From: Orthonyx spaldingii
Taxonomy: Eukaryota > Chordata > Aves > Passeriformes > Orthonychidae
Direction of reading: 5' to 3'
DNA: 64,000 bases
Assembly: GCA_013397795.1 (NCBI GenBank)
Contig: VZTJ01000753.1
Location: 1,321,410-1,385,409 of the forward strand
The position numbers and the translations under genes are program-made. The notes below the pieces were generated by a model. The model saw only the letters and a program-made list of their open reading frames with translations. It did no database searches and was not told the origin of the DNA. Each line of letters begins with the position of its first letter. Within the stretch, counting starts at the first letter, position 1. Positions 63,701-64,000 of this stretch are shown piece after piece.

Positions 63701-64000
63701 GATCCTTATTCACATGCAAAGGATTTTGCTTAATCCCAGATCTCTGAAGGCATATTCATTCTTTGCTCTTTCTGTATTCCTTTTTAACCCAATAAGCTTG
63801 TGTATGAGAAAGTAGTGTTGCAAAGAATACGGACTTTACTATCACCTAGTGCAAAGCAACATATCTAGAACCTTTCTTGTTCCCAGAACTATTATTTATT
63901 CATATTATAACAATATCTAGAGGTCCAAACCCCTTTCATTCAAAAAAAAAAAACAAAAAACAACCCCACATCACAAACAAATAACAACACATAGGTAAAA
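48674..64000 (+). CDS. SPATA17: SPATA17, spermatogenesis-associated protein 17, partial gene (coding exons 1-4 of the 5' end)
   Basis: The coding parts are 48674-48741, 52902-52991, 55221-55302 and 60770-60820 (68, 90, 82 and 51 nt, in total 291 nt or 97 codons), all with GT-AG introns and compatible phases. The joined protein matches the N-terminal quarter of vertebrate SPATA17, which is about 360 residues: MAALARLQ start, IQ motif 1 (IQSWFRGCRVR, residues 39-49), IQ motif 2 (IQKWWRGYLRR, residues 62-72) and the NFYNAMAVR segment (89-97). The third IQ motif and the C-terminal part are to the right of the window. Family knowledge: calmodulin-binding IQ protein expressed in testis and linked to the ciliary/flagellar axoneme. 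It shares a promoter with GPATCH2. Identification is confident; the right boundary is only the window edge. Confidence 0.93.
48847..49251 (+). mobile_element. CR1 LINE 3' region, left part (split by an LTR)
   Basis: Begins about 105 bp after SPATA17 exon 1 with GTCCTGTTCTGGGCTCCTCA, then GGAGAAGGTCCAGTGGAAGG, CTGTTCAGCCTCGAAAAGAG, AAGCAATAGGACAAGAGGC and GGAACAGATTGTCCAGAGAGG, up to GGGATGACCC. It resumes at 49699. The first bases are inside or at the edge of the promoter CpG island. Long open reading through this block is not a gene. Confidence 0.9.
49252..49698 (-). mobile_element. Solo LTR of an endogenous retrovirus, nested in CR1
   Basis: A 447-bp insert splits CR1 within GATGACCCTGCTTGAGCAAGG. 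It begins TGTTAG and ends TCACA, flanked by CCCT/CCCG (a 4-bp duplication with one change). On the minus strand it has a CCAAT box (49457-49461), TATAAAA (49413-49419) and AATAAA (49321-49326), in the right order and spacing for U3-R-U5. It is therefore in minus orientation, antisense to SPATA17 and pointing towards GPATCH2. Confidence 0.82.
49378..49392. repeat. Short CA repeat within the LTR
   Basis: GACACACACACACAC at the R/U5 region of the LTR at 49252-49698. Confidence 0.8.
49699..49765 (+). mobile_element. CR1 LINE 3' end, right part
   Basis: GCTTGAGCAAGGAGGTTGGA, then CCAGATGACCCAGTGTGGTC and CCTTCCAACCTGAC: the CR1 3' end that continues the copy interrupted at 49251. Confidence 0.9.
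49895..50190. other. Second GC/CpG-rich block in SPATA17 intron 1
   Basis: After the CR1/LTR cluster the sequence is again GC-rich with many CpG (for example AAACGCGCTGAGCCTCGC and CCCTAGCGGCGCTG) until the gap. No exon that I recognise. It could be the outer part of the promoter CpG island pushed away by the CR1 and LTR insertions, or a second promoter. Confidence 0.6.
50191..50255. other. Assembly gap (65 N)
   Basis: Run of N in SPATA17 intron 1, at the right edge of a GC-rich block. Sequence type changes across it from GC-rich to AT-rich. Confidence 0.99.
52902..52991 (+). CDS. SPATA17: SPATA17 coding exon 2 (IQ motif 1)
   Basis: 90-nt exon after a pyrimidine-rich acceptor (AG at 52900-52901), with donor GTAGTT at 52992. 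Residues 23-53 include AAVKIQSWFRGCRVRAYL; I39-Q40, R44-G45 and R49 are the IQ-motif positions. Phase 2 at both ends. Closely similar to the human segment AAVKIQSWFRGCQVRAYI. Confidence 0.95.
53332..53778 (-). mobile_element. CR1 LINE 3' fragment, minus orientation
   Basis: Plus-strand text runs GAGAATCATAGAACATCTTG, AGTTGGAAGAGCCCACAAGG, CCCTGGGGAGCCTGTGCCAG, TCTGGGTGAAAAACCTTTTC and AGGCTGAACAGACCAAGTGACC to CTGCTCCTTGTGTGGCTTCTCC, the reverse complement of an avian CR1 3' region. Antisense to SPATA17. Open frames on either strand here derive from the repeat. Confidence 0.92.
53796..53850 (+). mobile_element. CR1 LINE 3' end, plus orientation
   Basis: CTTGATCTTGGAGGTCTTTT, TCAACCTTAGTGATTCTATG and ATTTTAT: a CR1 3' terminus in plus orientation directly next to the minus-oriented copy. 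Confidence 0.85.
54173..54415 (+). mobile_element. CR1 LINE 3' fragment
   Basis: AAGTTGCACCAGAGGAGGTT, CAGATGAGATATTAG, GACATTGGAATGAGTTGCCC, AGGGAGATGGTGGAGAC, TGGACTAGATCATCTTGAAG and TTCCAACCTTAATTGATTC: the CR1 3' end in plus orientation, in SPATA17 intron 2. Confidence 0.9.
54638..54690. repeat. TA-rich microsatellite
   Basis: Repeated TATATATA blocks interrupted by C and G, in SPATA17 intron 2. Confidence 0.88.
55010..55085. repeat. TATA/TGTA-rich low-complexity stretch
   Basis: TTATATATATAA, then alternating TGTGCATGTG and TGTATATATG words; imperfect purine-pyrimidine alternation about 135-210 bp upstream of SPATA17 exon 3. Confidence 0.7.
55221..55302 (+). CDS. SPATA17: SPATA17 coding exon 3 (IQ motif 2)
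   Basis: 82-nt exon after TTTTAG (55215-55220), donor GTAGAA at 55303. Residues 53-80 include AILIQKWWRGYLRRKHFRKI. I62-Q63, R67-G68 and R72 form the second IQ motif. The human segment is TIIQKWWRSFLGRKQY. Phase 2 in, phase 0 out. Confidence 0.94.
58389..58462 (+). mobile_element. Degenerate CR1-like fragment
   Basis: ATGAGAGGCAATCCAATGGG, CACAGGCTGAAATGTATG and AACTTCCACGTAAGCATAAG resemble the CR1 stretch that normally reads GCAATGGGCACAAACTGAAA...AAATTCCATCTGAACATAAG. Old and short. Confidence 0.65.
59399..59430. repeat. TATATG microsatellite
   Basis: Alternating TATATATG/TATG units ending in TGTATAC. Confidence 0.85.
59763..60154. mobile_element. Pogo/Tigger-like non-autonomous DNA transposon relic
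   Basis: 392-bp element with terminal inverted repeats CAGTGAAACCCTTTTATAG (59763 on) and, on the other strand, CAGTGAATCCCCTGATATAG (from 60154). It is flanked on both sides by TA, the target site of the Tc1/mariner-pogo superfamily. Subterminal copies of the same words occur inside (TCACTATATCAGGGG about 59812-59826; AGGGGATTCGTTCACTAT about 60066-60083). It has no transposase coding capacity. Confidence 0.7.
60770..60820 (+). CDS. SPATA17: SPATA17 coding exon 4
   Basis: 51-nt, 17-codon exon after a long T tract and acceptor CACAG (AG at 60768-60769), donor GTAAAT at 60821. It encodes TAYFIKKMNFYNAMAVR (residues 81-97); the human protein has NLYNAMAVR followed by the third IQ motif. Phase 0 at both ends. 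No following exon beginning with an IQ motif was found before the window ends. Confidence 0.92.
60821..64000 (+). other. SPATA17: SPATA17 intron 4, 5' part
   Basis: Starts at the exon 4 donor and runs off the window. No exon matching the third IQ motif of SPATA17 is visible. Around 62900-63130 the sequence is rich in homeodomain- and SOX-like words and could be a conserved element. The window ends in an A-rich stretch (63941-63963 and on). Confidence 0.75.

Noticed and set aside
1..64000. tRNA, rRNA, CRISPR arrays, gene clusters or other novel systems
   Set aside because: None was seen on reading both strands. The window is explained by two split genes, their shared promoter and transposon remnants.

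Overview
This is vertebrate, most probably avian, nuclear DNA. It is AT-rich and mostly intronic. It carries many degraded CR1 LINE fragments with the 3' end typical of birds, and single LTRs of endogenous retroviruses, but no mammalian SINEs. The two genes are recognisable orthologues of vertebrate GPATCH2 and SPATA17 in their known head-to-head arrangement. There are no rRNA, tRNA or CRISPR loci and no bacterial-style genes.

Layout. Positions 1-48250, minus strand: the 5' part of GPATCH2. Five coding exons lie at 48195-48250, 38433-39146, 33047-33108, 24505-24687 and 23346-23425. They join in frame to 365 codons. The exons for the C-terminus, including the G-patch domain, are not found in 1-23345 and probably lie beyond the left edge. 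Positions 48674-64000, plus strand: the 5' part of SPATA17. Four coding exons lie at 48674-48741, 52902-52991, 55221-55302 and 60770-60820. They join in frame to 97 codons and carry the first two IQ (calmodulin-binding) motifs; the rest lies beyond the right edge. The two start codons are about 420 bp apart inside one CpG island (about 47930-48850), which must act as a bidirectional promoter. It contains ETS-like and YY1-like sites and an RFX X-box-like site (48629-48642) just upstream of SPATA17. The X-box fits the cilium/sperm role of that gene.

The rest is intron. Recognisable content: CR1 fragments at 7300-7525, 17903-17975, 43565-43830, 44666-45830 (split), 48847-49765 (split), 53332-53850, 54173-54415 and 58389-58462; three solo LTRs at 26123-26685, 45165-45621 and 49252-49698, the last two nested inside CR1 copies; a 392-bp pogo/Tigger-like DNA transposon relic at 59763-60154; short microsatellites; and two assembly gaps (33700-33777 and 50191-50255).

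The two genes share no known pathway. GPATCH2 is a nuclear RNA-processing-associated protein and SPATA17 a calmodulin-binding axonemal/spermatogenic protein. What links them here is the shared promoter. I see no convincing new biological system. The most testable observations concern the shared promoter, the LTRs around it (one could act as an alternative promoter for GPATCH2), and the ancient transposon relic in SPATA17 intron 3.
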